Positions 1 through 7,794 of a stretch of DNA of 64,000 bases are shown here, one piece after another. The notes below the pieces were generated by a model that saw only the letters and a program-made list of their open reading frames with translations, was not told the origin of the DNA and did not search any database. A program made the translations under genes and the position numbers. The DNA comes from Saccharothrix sp. NRRL B-16348. Lineage in GTDB: Bacteria > Actinomycetota > Actinomycetes > Mycobacteriales > Pseudonocardiaceae. Position 1 is the first letter of the stretch, and every line of letters begins with the position of its first letter. Location of the stretch: positions 124,001 to 188,000 of the forward strand of contig NZ_LGED01000232.1 of assembly GCF_001280085.1 (NCBI RefSeq), in the 5' to 3' direction.

Positions 1-709
1 CGTAGGCGACGTTGCGCGGGTGGATGCTGCTGCCGAGCCCGCGCATGACCCGTTGCCGAGCGGGCTGGCCGAAGATGGTCGAGCCGACCGTGTCCACGCC
101 GATCAGCCGCACGTCCGGCCAGTACCGGCGCAGGGCCGTGACGACGCCCGCGCTGTGCCCGCCCGTGCCGACGCTGCACACCAGCACGTCCGCGTGGTCG
201 AGCTGGGCCGCCAGTTCCCGCGCCAGCCCCGCGTACCCGGCGGGGTTGTCCGGGTTGTTGTACTGGTCGGGCCAGTACGCGCCGGGCAGCCCCCGCAGCA
301 CGTCGTGCAGCCGGTCCAGCCTGGCCTGCTGCCAGCCGCCGGTCGGGTGCGGTCGGTCCACGACCTCCAGCCGCGCGCCGTGCGCACGCAGCAACGCGCG
401 CATCGACGGCTCCAGCTCGTGGTCGACCACCAGCACCACCGGGTGCCCCAGCGCCTGGCCGGCGAACGCCAGCCCGAGGCCGAGCGTGCCGCTGGTCGAC
501 TCGACGACCACCGCGCCGGGGCGCAGCTCGCCGCGCTCCCGTGCGGCTAACAGCATCGCGACCGCCGAACGGGCCTTCATGCCGCCCGCGCTCAGGCACT
601 CCAGCTTCGCCCAGAACCCGCCGTGCCGGTGGGGCAGCGGCGTGTCGATGCGGGCGACCGGGGTGTTGCCGAGCAGGTCGAACAGGTGGGGGTTGCGCCG
701 CACGGTCAC
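1..709 (-). CDS. PLP-dependent cysteine synthase family enzyme (SbnA-like), partial
   Basis: The gene runs off the left edge, so only the first 236 codons are visible. The GTG start at 709 overlaps the TGA of the upstream gene (GTGA), which indicates translational coupling. The product is a fold-type II PLP enzyme. It opens with [10 protein letters not shown], carries a Lys in [12 protein letters not shown] (the expected Schiff-base position), a substrate loop [12 protein letters not shown], and a phosphate-binding GTGGHSAG. In staphyloferrin B synthesis SbnA joins O-phosphoserine and glutamate on the way to diaminopropionate. A similar amino-acid-joining role in a metallophore is my inference from the DUF364 and ATP-grasp neighbours and the Zur-type promoter. 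An ordinary cysteine synthase is the alternative, but the neighbourhood argues against it. Confidence 0.88.
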   Translation of the reverse strand, partial: MTVRRNPHLFDLLGNTPVARIDTPLPHRHGGFWAKLECLSAGGMKARSAVAMLLAARERGELRPGAVVVESTSGTLGLGLAFAGQALGHPVVLVVDHELEPSMRALLRAHGARLEVVDRPHPTGGWQQARLDRLHDVLRGLPGAYWPDQYNNPDNPAGYAGLARELAAQLDHADVLVCSVGTGGHSAGVVTALRRYWPDVRLIGVDTVGSTIFGQPARQRVMRGLGSSIHPRNVAY

Positions 710-1542
710 CGGACCCGTCCCGGGGCGCGGTAGTGGTGCAGCGTGGTCGGGCCGCCGTGCAGCCAGAAGAACGGGTACGGCTCCGCGGACACCGCCGTGA
801 CGCCCGAGCCGAGGAACCACGGCACGATCGCGCTCGCGGTCTGGGCGAACACCACCAGCGGCCGGTCATCGGCCACGGCCGCGCGCAGCAGCGGTTCGAA
901 GCTGCCGTTGCCGACCGTCATGCCGGAGGCCAGCACCAGGTCGCAGTCGGCGACGGCGGCGAGCGCGTCGGTGACGATCGGCTCGCCCCACTCGGTGCGG
1001 CCGCCCTTGAGGTCGCACGGCACGTACTCGAGGCCGCGGGCGCGCAGGTGGTGCAGCAGCGAGTTCACCACGCCGACGACCAGGACCCGTTGGCCGGGCA
1101 CGGCGTCGAGCAGGTCGACCACCGCCGACGCGCGGGCCATCGACTTGGCCAGGGAGTCGCCGGCGCCGATCACGACGTGCCGCGCGGCGGCGAGGTGGTG
1201 GGGGTGGGCGTGCATGAGGTACGCGTCCAGCACCGCCGTGCGGATCGCGGTGTCCGGGTGGGCGAGCAGGTCGGCGACCGTCTCGCCGACGCACTCGGTC
1301 ACGGTCGCGTCGTCCGCGCCCTCGGGCTCGACCGCGCACGAGCCGACCGCGTCACCGACCCGGACGCTGATCACCGTGTTGCGGTACACCTGGTCACGCG
1401 ACACGTGCCGCGCGCCCTGCCTGGTGGTGAACGCGACGCTGACCCGGGACTCGGTGGGGTCCGGCCCCAACGCACCCGCCCGTGCCAGCGCGATCAGCTC
1501 GGTGACGCCCGACAGGGGCCGCCGGTCGGCCTGCGCGGTCAC
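706..1542 (-). CDS. DUF364/DUF4213 Rossmann-like protein (putative heavy-metal chelation domain)
   Basis: A 278-aa protein. I chose the GTG at 1542 because GGGAGG lies a few bases upstream and because it overlaps the TGA of the 70-aa ORF. The N-terminal part, with a His-rich stretch near [15 protein letters not shown], resembles DUF4213. The C-terminal part is Rossmann-like ([15 protein letters not shown], then [17 protein letters not shown]) and ends in [10 protein letters not shown], which fits DUF364. Pfam labels both families as putative heavy-metal chelation; no enzymatic reaction is established. The stop overlaps the start of the SbnA-like gene. Acting in the same Zur-type operon, it may modify, bind or sense the metal-ligand product. 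Precise function unknown. Confidence 0.85.
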   Translation of the reverse strand: MTAQADRRPLSGVTELIALARAGALGPDPTESRVSVAFTTRQGARHVSRDQVYRNTVISVRVGDAVGSCAVEPEGADDATVTECVGETVADLLAHPDTAIRTAVLDAYLMHAHPHHLAAARHVVIGAGDSLAKSMARASAVVDLLDAVPGQRVLVVGVVNSLLHHLRARGLEYVPCDLKGGRTEWGEPIVTDALAAVADCDLVLASGMTVGNGSFEPLLRAAVADDRPLVVFAQTASAIVPWFLGSGVTAVSAEPYPFFWLHGGPTTLHHYRAPGRVR

Positions 1543-1751
1543 GCGACGCCTCCCGGCGTTCGGCCTGCCCGCGCGGTGGGGCGGTGTCCGGCCGGTTCCC
1601 GCATGCCGGAGGTGTCGGCGGCCCGGTTTGCCGGCGCGGTAGGGCGGTGTCCGGCCGCGTGCCGGGTGTCGGCGGGCCGGTTTGCCCGCGCGGTGGGGCG
1701 GTGTTCGGCCGCAGGAGGGGTGTCGGCGGCTCGTTCGGCGTGCGCGGTCAC
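1539..1751 (-). CDS. 70-aa repeat-containing ORF between two coupled genes
   Basis: A small open frame begins with a GTG overlapping the ATP-grasp stop (GTGA) and ends in a TGA overlapping the DUF364 start (GTGA). Both ends are therefore exactly coupled. The body is three imperfect tandem units of 18, 18 and 21 residues, each containing a GHRPTARANR-like stretch. It is rich in Arg, Ala, Pro and His and probably disordered. Its first 20 bases (GTGACCGCGCACGCCGAACG) match the start of the DUF364 gene at 18 of 20 positions. This suggests that it arose by duplication of that gene start together with repeat growth. It could encode a real peptide, or it may simply be an in-frame repeat that keeps ribosomes moving between genes. 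I do not recognise a family. Confidence 0.5.
   Translation of the reverse strand: MTAHAERAADTPPAAEHRPTARANRPADTRHAAGHRPTAPANRAADTSGMREPAGHRPTARAGRTPGGVA
1560..1730 (-). repeat. Tandem repeat, 54/54/63-bp units
   Basis: Three consecutive imperfect copies occupy 1730-1677, 1676-1623 and 1622-1560 on the minus strand. Shared cores are GCCGACACC near the start and CACCGCCCCACCGCG near the end of each unit. All unit lengths are multiples of three, so the reading frame of the 70-aa ORF survives expansion or contraction. Confidence 0.85.
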
Positions 1752-3004
1752 GCGGTGGTCTCCGCGTAGCGGACGTCCAGGGTGCCGACGACGCGCTCGG
1801 CGCGGGTGCGGGCGTCGGTGTCCGGGGAGGTGACCATGACGTGCCCGAGGTAGCTGTTGTTGCTGGTCGGTTCGCCGGCGCGGTGTCCGGCCGACTTCGC
1901 CGCCCAGTCGACCACCTCCGGGTTCGCGGCCAAGGCCTCGACGCCGTCGATCCCCGCCACCACGCCCGCGCGGGGCGGCAGCAGGAACGAGACGGCCGCG
2001 CTGCGCACACCGGTCTCCCGTGCCCGCAGGTCCGGTTGGCGGCCGACGGCGAGGTCGGCGAACACCGAGGGCAGGTCGATGCCGGTCACCCGGCGGACCA
2101 GCTCGGTGATCCGGTTGCCCGCCGGGCGCGGGTTGACCTCGATCAGCCGGGGGCCGTCGGCGGTCAGCTTGACCTCGGTGTGCGCCACCGCGTGGTCGAG
2201 GCCCAGCGCGTCGATCGCGCTCACGGCGGTGTCCACGGCCGCGTCCCGGTCGGCGTCGCTCAGCGCGGCCGGGAACATGTGGCCGCTCTCCACGAACCAC
2301 GGCCGCCCGGCCAGGCTCTTGTCGGTCACCCCGATCACGTACGTCGTGCCGGCCGCGGTCACCGTCTCGACGCTCACCTCGGGGCCCACCAGCAGCTCCT
2401 CCAGCAGCACGGTCGGCACCCGCTCCTGCCCTCGGGCGTTGACCGGGAACGCCTCCAGCGCCAGGTACGCCTCGCGGAGCGCGGCCTCGTCGCGCACCTC
2501 GCGCACGTGCATCCCCGCGCACAGGTCGACCGGCTTGACCACCAGCGGGTAGCCCAGCTCGGCGGCGGCCTTCGCGGTCGCGGACCACTCCTGGGTCAGC
2601 GCGAACCGCGGTCCCGGCACGCCTGCCGCCGAAGTGGTCGTGCGGGTGAGGTCCTTGCGGTAGGCGCGTTCGACGGCCTTCGGGTCCGCGCCGGGCAGGC
2701 CGAGGTGCGCGGCCACGGCGGCGACGGTGGAGAGGTAGTAGTCGCAGGAGGAGATCACGCCGTCGAACGCCAGCACGCCGTGCACGCGTTCCACATAGGA
2801 CAGCAGCGACGGCACGTCGTTGGTCTCGGCGGTGAGCACGTTGTCCGCGGTCAGCAACGGGTGCGGGTGCGCGGGCGCGGAGCGCAGGTAGTGCTGGAGG
2901 TCGCGGGTGAGGAAGGTGAACCGGTGGCCGGACTCGTGGATCGCCCGTGGCAGCAACGAACTCATCGCGCCGACCCAGCTCTCGATCATCAACAAGTGCG
3001 CCAC
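1748..3004 (-). CDS. ATP-grasp domain ligase
   Basis: A 418-aa protein starting at GTG 3004, with GGAGGA six bases upstream. An ATG 51 bases farther upstream lies inside the Zur-type box and -10 element, so it is not the start. The central region has the ATP-grasp pattern: LGYPLVVKPVDLCAGMHV (Lys and glycine-containing loop), VLLEELLVGPEVSVE, and the metal-binding end HTEVKL followed by LIEVNPRPAGNRI. Such enzymes activate a carboxylate as an acyl phosphate and join it to an amine. As first gene of the operon with DUF364 and SbnA-like partners, it probably ligates building blocks of a metallophore. Its substrates cannot be read from sequence. Confidence 0.9.
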   Translation of the reverse strand: MAHLLMIESWVGAMSSLLPRAIHESGHRFTFLTRDLQHYLRSAPAHPHPLLTADNVLTAETNDVPSLLSYVERVHGVLAFDGVISSCDYYLSTVAAVAAHLGLPGADPKAVERAYRKDLTRTTTSAAGVPGPRFALTQEWSATAKAAAELGYPLVVKPVDLCAGMHVREVRDEAALREAYLALEAFPVNARGQERVPTVLLEELLVGPEVSVETVTAAGTTYVIGVTDKSLAGRPWFVESGHMFPAALSDADRDAAVDTAVSAIDALGLDHAVAHTEVKLTADGPRLIEVNPRPAGNRITELVRRVTGIDLPSVFADLAVGRQPDLRARETGVRSAAVSFLLPPRAGVVAGIDGVEALAANPEVVDWAAKSAGHRAGEPTSNNSYLGHVMVTSPDTDARTRAERVVGTLDVRYAETTA

Positions 3005-3045
3005 GCGTGCTCCTCCGGAGGGGGCGTCGGACCGGGACTGAGGAA

Positions 3046-3081
3046 TGGTAATCATTATCAGTCCGGTGGCGAGGCCGCCAA
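3046..3081 (-). promoter_or_regulatory. Zur/Fur-type box overlapping the -10 of the metallophore operon promoter
   Basis: On the minus strand 3060-3046 reads TGATAATGATTACCA. This is a near-perfect 15-bp inverted repeat close to the known actinobacterial Zur consensus TGAAAATGATTTTCA. A promoter fits over it: -35 TTGGCG at 3081-3076, a 16-bp spacer and -10 GATAAT at 3059-3054. Metal-loaded repressor would then cover the -10. The box lies 42 bp upstream of the chosen GTG start. It does not resemble the DmdR/IdeR iron box (TTAGGTTAGGCTAACC type), so zinc is the better guess. Confidence 0.75.
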
Positions 3082-3146
3082 TCGAGTGATGTGGCTCACT
3101 GATGTCGGATCGGGTGTGCCCTCCGCGGTCGAAGTGTGAGAAGGGT

Positions 3147-3677
3147 TCAGTTCTTGCGGGCGCGGTAGGCCGCGACGGCGATCCGGTTGCCGCACGCCGT
3201 GCTGCAGTAGCGGCGCGAGCGGTTGCGGGACAGGTCGAGCACGAGCCCGTCGCACGTGTCGTCCGCGCAGACGGCGAGGCGGCTCAGCTCGTCGGCGCGG
3301 ATCACGTCGACCATCGCCATGGCCGTCTCCACCGCGATCCGGTCCGCGAGCGGCGTCGCGGGGTCGGTGGCGTGCAGGTGGTAGTCGAAACCGTCGTGCC
3401 GCACGAGCTGCGGCACGGCGTGGTGCGCGGCCAGGATGTCGTTCACGATCACGGCGGCGGTGTCGCGGTCGCTGGTCAGGAGCCGGCGCAGCGGGCCGCG
3501 CAGCGCGCGGACGGCCTCCAGCTCGGCCGCGTCGTGCGCGCGCGAACCGGTGTAGCCGTGCTCGGCGTAGAACGCGTCCAGCTGCGCCTGGTCGGTCATC
3601 GTGTCCGGCTCCTCGGCCGAGTTCACCAAGGCGACCGCGGCGACCAGCGACGCCGTCGTGTCATGGGTGAAAAGCAT
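3147..3677 (-). CDS. CGNR zinc finger domain protein (ABATE-type)
   Basis: A 176-aa protein. The C-terminus has CADDTCDGLVLDLSRNRSR followed by YCSTACGNRIAVAAYRARK, which is the treble-clef CGNR zinc finger with four Cys. The N-terminal half is the helical ABATE (putative stress-induced transcription regulator) domain typical of this family, and the length is normal. The role is probably DNA-binding regulation. It is divergent from the EamA exporter with only 39 bp between them, so it may control that gene. An AGGAG lies upstream of the ATG. The target is unknown. Confidence 0.9.
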   Translation of the reverse strand: MLFTHDTTASLVAAVALVNSAEEPDTMTDQAQLDAFYAEHGYTGSRAHDAAELEAVRALRGPLRRLLTSDRDTAAVIVNDILAAHHAVPQLVRHDGFDYHLHATDPATPLADRIAVETAMAMVDVIRADELSRLAVCADDTCDGLVLDLSRNRSRRYCSTACGNRIAVAAYRARKN

Positions 3678-3716
3678 GTTGACAGATTACTCCTGAGGTC
3701 CATAGCGTCATGAGTC

Positions 3717-4706
3717 ATGGCGACGATGACACATGACGTGCGGGTGGGCGGGCTGCGGGCCGGGTTGGGCTTCGCGCTGCTGTCGGCGTCGTCCTTCGGG
3801 TTGTCCGGGCCGCTGGCGCGCGGCCTGATGGACGCGGGCTGGTCGTCGGCCGCCGCGGTCGCGGTGCGGGTGCTGCTGGCCGCCGCGGTGCTGGCGCCGA
3901 TCGCGGTCGTGCAGCTGCGCGGCCGGTGGGGCCTGCTGCGCCGCACCGCGCCGCTGATCACCGCTTACGGGCTGGTCGCGGTGGCGGGCTGCCAGTTGGC
4001 GTTCTTCAACGCCGTCGCGCACATGGAGGTCGGGGTCGCGCTGCTGGTCGAGTACACCGCGCCGGTGGCCGTCGTCGGCTGGTTGTGGCTGCGGCACGGT
4101 CAGCGGCCCACCCGGCTGACGGTGCTCGGCGGCGTGCTGGGCCTGGCCGGGCTGTTGCTGGTGCTCGACGTCGTGTCCGGCGCGCAGGTCAGCGTCGTGG
4201 GCGTGCTGTGGGCGTTGGGCGCGATGGTGGGCGCGGCGGTGTACTTCGTGCTGAACGCGCGTGACGCCGACGGGCTGCCGGGAACCGTGCTGGCCGCGGG
4301 CGGGTTGCTGCTGGGCGGTGTCGTGCTGGTGCTGGCGGGCGCGGTCGGGATCGTCCCGTTCGCGGTGTCGGCCGCGCCGGTCGCGTTCGACGGGTTCACC
4401 GTGGCGTGGTGGCTGCCGGCGCTCGCGCTCGGCGTGGTGACGGCGGCGCTCGCGTACGTCACCGGCATCGCCGCGACCAGGCGGCTCGGCTCGCGGCTGG
4501 CGTCGTTCGTGGCGTTGACCGAGGTCGTGCTGGCGCTGGTGTTCGCGTGGCTGCTGCTCGGCGAGGCGCCGGGCCTGATCCAGCTGGCCGGCGGCGTGCT
4601 GATCCTCGGTGGCGTGGTGGCCGTGAAGCTGGGCGAGCCGCGCCGCGTCAAGCCCGGGCTCCTCCGGGACGGTCGGGACGTCCCGGAAGAGCCCGGCCTC
4701 GGCTAG
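3717..4706 (+). CDS. EamA family (DMT) transporter
   Basis: A 329-aa membrane protein with about ten hydrophobic segments arranged as two EamA repeats of five helices. The first runs from GLGFALLSASSFGLSGPLARG and the second from VSVVGVLWALGAMVGAAVYFV to GGVLILGGVVAVKLG. The second repeat holds the family signature around LASFVALTEVVLALVFAWLLLGE. Members export small metabolites or amino acids; the substrate here is unknown. It is divergently transcribed from the CGNR regulator and converges on the acyl-CoA dehydrogenase, with a 4-bp overlap of stop codons. ATG 3726 is an alternative start. Confidence 0.9.
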   Translation: MATMTHDVRVGGLRAGLGFALLSASSFGLSGPLARGLMDAGWSSAAAVAVRVLLAAAVLAPIAVVQLRGRWGLLRRTAPLITAYGLVAVAGCQLAFFNAVAHMEVGVALLVEYTAPVAVVGWLWLRHGQRPTRLTVLGGVLGLAGLLLVLDVVSGAQVSVVGVLWALGAMVGAAVYFVLNARDADGLPGTVLAAGGLLLGGVVLVLAGAVGIVPFAVSAAPVAFDGFTVAWWLPALALGVVTAALAYVTGIAATRRLGSRLASFVALTEVVLALVFAWLLLGEAPGLIQLAGGVLILGGVVAVKLGEPRRVKPGLLRDGRDVPEEPGLG

Positions 4707-5992
4707 CGCGACGTGGCGACCGCGGGTTCCCCGGTCGGGAGGTTCGCCGGCTCGCCCGCCACGAGCGTCACCCGGTCCAGCCCCGCGCTGCTCGCGCGCA
4801 GCTTGTCGGACAGCCGGGCGGACCACTGGTCCCGGTAGGTGCCCAGGGCCACCTCGGCCAGCCGCAGCCGCTGGATGTCCGAGGTGCCGGCGGGGGAGTA
4901 GATGTGGTTGGCGTCGCGCAGCAGGCGCTCGACGGTGCGGCCGGGGTCCAGCCCGTACGCCGCGTGCACCTCCATCGCGGTGCGCGCGGAGTCCAAAGAG
5001 GACTCGACGTTGAGCAGCTTGGCGCTGATCAAGTCCGCGTCGCACGGGATGCCCTGGTCGAGCAGGTGCGCGGCGTGGTACGCGGCCAGCCGCGCGGTCA
5101 TCAGCTGGGACTGCAGCTGGCCCAGCTTCTGCTTCACGGTGGGCAGGTCGGACAGCGGCTTGCCGTAACGCCGGTGGCTGCTCGCGAACTCGACCGTCTG
5201 CTCCACGATCGCGCGGTGGATGCCGAGCGACACGGCGGTCAGGTTGGGCCGCCCGTACAGGACGCTGGACGAGTAGGCGACGGCGAGGCCGTCCCCCTCG
5301 GCGCCCAGCAGGTTCCTCGCCGGGACGCGGCAGTCCTCGAAGACCAGCTCGCCGAAGCTGAAGCCGTGCAGGCCCATGGCGGGCCGGTGCGGCGCCAGCG
5401 AGAAGCCCGGCGCGGTCGCCTCCACCAGGAACGCGGACAGGCCGCTCGAGCCGGGCCCGGTGCGGACCACCACGCCGTGCAGGTCGCCGACGTGGCTGTT
5501 GCCGACGAACACCTTGCGCCCGTTGAGGACGTACTCGTCGCCCACCCGTTCGGCGGTGGCGGCCATGCCGAGCACGTGCCCGCCCGCCTCCGGTTCGGTC
5601 ACCGCGATGGTGGGCAGACATCGGCCGTCGCTCACCCGCGGCAGCCAGTGCCGCTTCTGCTCCTCGTCGCCGAAGTGCACGATCTTCGCGACGCCCAGCT
5701 GGGACGCCTGCACCATGGCGCCCATCGCGCCGCTGACGCGTGACAGCTCCTCGATGATGATGGTCTTGGCCAGGTGGCCCAGACCCATTCCGCCGTACCT
5801 CGGCTCGACGGTGACACCGAGCCAGCCCTGCCGCGCGATCAGCCGGGACAGCTCGACGTGGACGGCTCGGGACTCCTCCATGCCGGCCACCTCCGGCGCG
5901 ACCTCCGCCTCGGCGAACGCGCGCACCTCGGCGCGCAGCCGCTCGTGCTGCGGAGTGGTGAAGTAGCTGGTCGTCCGGGCGGCGAGGCTCAC
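4703..5992 (-). CDS. Acyl-CoA dehydrogenase family protein lacking the usual catalytic Glu
   Basis: A 429-aa flavoprotein homologue. I chose GTG 5992, with GGGGGA six bases upstream; the open frame extends farther but without homology. Family regions are clear: the N-terminal helical part, then IAVTEPEAGGHVLGM, GRKVFVGNSHVGDLHGVVV, the mid-domain ending in LVFEDCRVPARNLLG, and a C-terminal helical domain with RRYGKPLSDLPTVKQKLGQ. The segment that usually reads IYEGTSQIQ reads IYSPAGTSDIQ here, so the Glu that acts as base in most family members is absent. It may use another residue, act on an acyl-carrier-bound substrate, or catalyse another oxidation. No pathway partners adjoin it. Confidence 0.85.
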   Translation of the reverse strand: MSLAARTTSYFTTPQHERLRAEVRAFAEAEVAPEVAGMEESRAVHVELSRLIARQGWLGVTVEPRYGGMGLGHLAKTIIIEELSRVSGAMGAMVQASQLGVAKIVHFGDEEQKRHWLPRVSDGRCLPTIAVTEPEAGGHVLGMAATAERVGDEYVLNGRKVFVGNSHVGDLHGVVVRTGPGSSGLSAFLVEATAPGFSLAPHRPAMGLHGFSFGELVFEDCRVPARNLLGAEGDGLAVAYSSSVLYGRPNLTAVSLGIHRAIVEQTVEFASSHRRYGKPLSDLPTVKQKLGQLQSQLMTARLAAYHAAHLLDQGIPCDADLISAKLLNVESSLDSARTAMEVHAAYGLDPGRTVERLLRDANHIYSPAGTSDIQRLRLAEVALGTYRDQWSARLSDKLRASSAGLDRVTLVAGEPANLPTGEPAVATSR

Positions 5993-6493
5993 TGGTATTC
6001 CCCCATGTTGTATTCCGCCGGTTTTCGGCAGCACGGACTTCCGGTGCGACGTGCGGCCTGGCGTGATTTCGCGCCCATCACACACGCGGTCCAGTACGTC
6101 GGCAATACCGGTGTGGCAGGGCGCTTCGGGCTTCCGCCAATACCTCTCGGTGGGCACGTGAAAAGCGTGTGAGAACCACCGATCTTGATCGACACAGTCC
6201 GTGATCGAGACAGCGTTACCATTGCATCACTCCTGGTCACAACCTCGGCCGCGGACGCCCTCAAGGCTGCGGAATTGCGAGCGGAACCCTGAAGTCGATC
6301 ACGATGTGCGATGCCTAATGCGGTGACGGTGGGTAACAGTCTATGGCCGGGTGTCATTGCCGTTGAGTTCTGATTACGTGCCCACGGGTATTGCTGCATT
6401 CGGCGACATTGTGAGGGTTGCTCACGAAAAGTGCGGTCGGTGGCCGACCGGCAATTCGGATGATTACGGGTCGCGTGGAATAATTTCGGGTCC
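5993..6493. other. Intergenic region between divergent genes
   Basis: About 500 bp of noticeably AT-richer sequence separates the acyl-CoA dehydrogenase start from the livK promoter. It has no convincing coding frame. It must hold the promoter of the dehydrogenase gene and perhaps upstream control sites for the transporter; I could not pick a single convincing minus-strand promoter. Confidence 0.5.
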
Positions 6494-6522
6494 TTGTCAC
6501 GCCACCGTGGGCTTCCTATGCT
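6494..6522 (+). promoter_or_regulatory. Sigma-70-type promoter of the liv operon
   Basis: TTGTCA at 6494-6499 and TATGCT at 6517-6522 are separated by exactly 17 bp, a textbook vegetative promoter for an actinomycete. It lies 39 bp upstream of the livK ATG and is immediately followed by a LacI-type palindrome. Confidence 0.75.
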
Positions 6523-6523
6523 C

Positions 6524-6537
6524 GGAAAGCGCTTACC
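6524..6537 (+). promoter_or_regulatory. LacI-type operator at the liv operon transcription start
   Basis: GGAAAGCGCTTACC is a near-palindrome centred on GC, nearly identical to the perfect GAAAGCGCTTTC found upstream of the GH2 gene at 35040. It starts directly after the -10, so a bound repressor would block transcription start. No LacI gene lies nearby; the one in this window is at 35114-36175. Confidence 0.45.
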
Positions 6538-6561
6538 TCATCCCTCGACGACGGGTGGACG

Positions 6562-7788
6562 ATGGACATCGCTCACGGGCTCCGGATCGGCGCCCTCGGC
6601 GCGACCGTGGCGCTGCTGGTCTCCGGGTGCTTCGGCGGCAGGCCCGCCGAAGGCGGCGCGGGCGGTGACGGGCCGATCCGTGTCGGCGTCTCGTTGCCCC
6701 TGACCGGCGACTTCTCCGAACCGGGCAAGGGCGTGCAGCGCGGCTACGAGGCCTGGGCGAAGCACGTCTACGAGAACGGCGGGCTCCTCGGCCGCCAGGT
6801 CGAGCTGATCGTCCTGGACGACCAGTCCAACGCCGACCGCGTGGCCGCCGACTACGAGAAGCTGATCAACTCCGACGGCGTCGACCTCGTCTTCGGCCCG
6901 TTCTCCACCCGCCTGGTCATCCCGGCCGCGCAGGTGGCGCGCGACTACGGTTTCCTGTTCGTGGAACCGGCGGGCGCCGCGCGCGAGGTGTTCGAGCAGG
7001 GCTTCGACAACCTGTTCTACGCCGCGCCCGCCATCGCCCAGGACCACTACGACCACCTCGCCGAGGCGATCACCGCGATGCCCGAGGCCACCCGGCCGAA
7101 AACGGCGGCGTACGCGGCGATGGACGACCCGTTCGCCCAGGGCACGGCCAACGGGCTCAAGGAGAAGCTGGCCGCGGCGGGCATCCGCACCGTGGTGGAC
7201 GAGGTGTACCCGCCCAACACCACCGACTTCGGCTCGATCGCCGCCAAGATCGCCGACTCGCGCGCGGACGTCGTGGTCGGCGGCACGCAGTACCAGGACG
7301 CGGTGAACCTCATCGTGGCCCTGCGGCAGCTGAACTACCAGCCGAAGCTGGCCGCCTTCTCCACCGCGCCGACCAACCCCGAGTTCCCCAAGGCGATCGG
7401 CGCGCAGACCGAGGGCATCCTCTCGCCGACCGGCTACACGCCCGAGGCGGACTACCCGTCCAACAAGGAGTTCGTGGACTTCTACGCCCGTGAGCACGGC
7501 GCCGCGCCCACCGAGGACGAGGCCAACGCCTGGACCACCGGCCAGGTCGTCGCCGCCGCCGTCACGGCCGCGGGCTGCGCCGACCCGTCGAAGGAGTGCC
7601 AGCGCAAGATGATCGACTGGCTGCACGCCAACGAGGTGCGCACGGTCGTCGGCCCGCTGCGGTGGGACTCGGCGGGCCGGCCGCAGGGCGCGCACCTGAT
7701 CCAGCAGTACGTGGGCGGCGAGATCCGCATCGTGCTGCCCGCCGAGGCGAAGGAAGCCGAGCTGGTCTACCCGAAACCCGCGTGGTGA
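6562..7788 (+). CDS. livK: ABC transporter substrate-binding lipoprotein, branched-chain amino acid type
   Basis: A 408-aa lipoprotein. The lipobox LLVSGC puts the lipidated Cys at residue 23. The mature part is a type I periplasmic-binding fold (IRVGVSLPLTGDFSEPGKG, then ENGGLLGRQVELIVLDDQS), typical of the LivK/Peripla_BP_6 family. Two extra Cys near residues 339 and 346 (GCADPSKEC) could form a disulfide. It heads a five-gene operon with two permeases and two ATPases. Ligands of this family include Leu/Ile/Val, urea, amides and aromatic acids; the true substrate cannot be read here. The sharp promoter followed by a LacI-type site hints at control by an unexpected signal. Confidence 0.9.
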   Translation: MDIAHGLRIGALGATVALLVSGCFGGRPAEGGAGGDGPIRVGVSLPLTGDFSEPGKGVQRGYEAWAKHVYENGGLLGRQVELIVLDDQSNADRVAADYEKLINSDGVDLVFGPFSTRLVIPAAQVARDYGFLFVEPAGAAREVFEQGFDNLFYAAPAIAQDHYDHLAEAITAMPEATRPKTAAYAAMDDPFAQGTANGLKEKLAAAGIRTVVDEVYPPNTTDFGSIAAKIADSRADVVVGGTQYQDAVNLIVALRQLNYQPKLAAFSTAPTNPEFPKAIGAQTEGILSPTGYTPEADYPSNKEFVDFYAREHGAAPTEDEANAWTTGQVVAAAVTAAGCADPSKECQRKMIDWLHANEVRTVVGPLRWDSAGRPQGAHLIQQYVGGEIRIVLPAEAKEAELVYPKPAW

Positions 7789-7794
7789 GGCCGG

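Noticed and set aside
3005..3055. A longer N-terminus for the ATP-grasp protein starting at ATG 3055
   Set aside because: That ATG lies inside the Zur-type box and the -10 element; GTG 3004 has a perfect GGAGGA.
1682..3139. A 485-codon open frame on the + strand opposite the ATP-grasp gene
   Set aside because: Composition is that of an antisense shadow in very GC-rich DNA and no protein motif is visible; the minus-strand genes have clear domains and RBSs.
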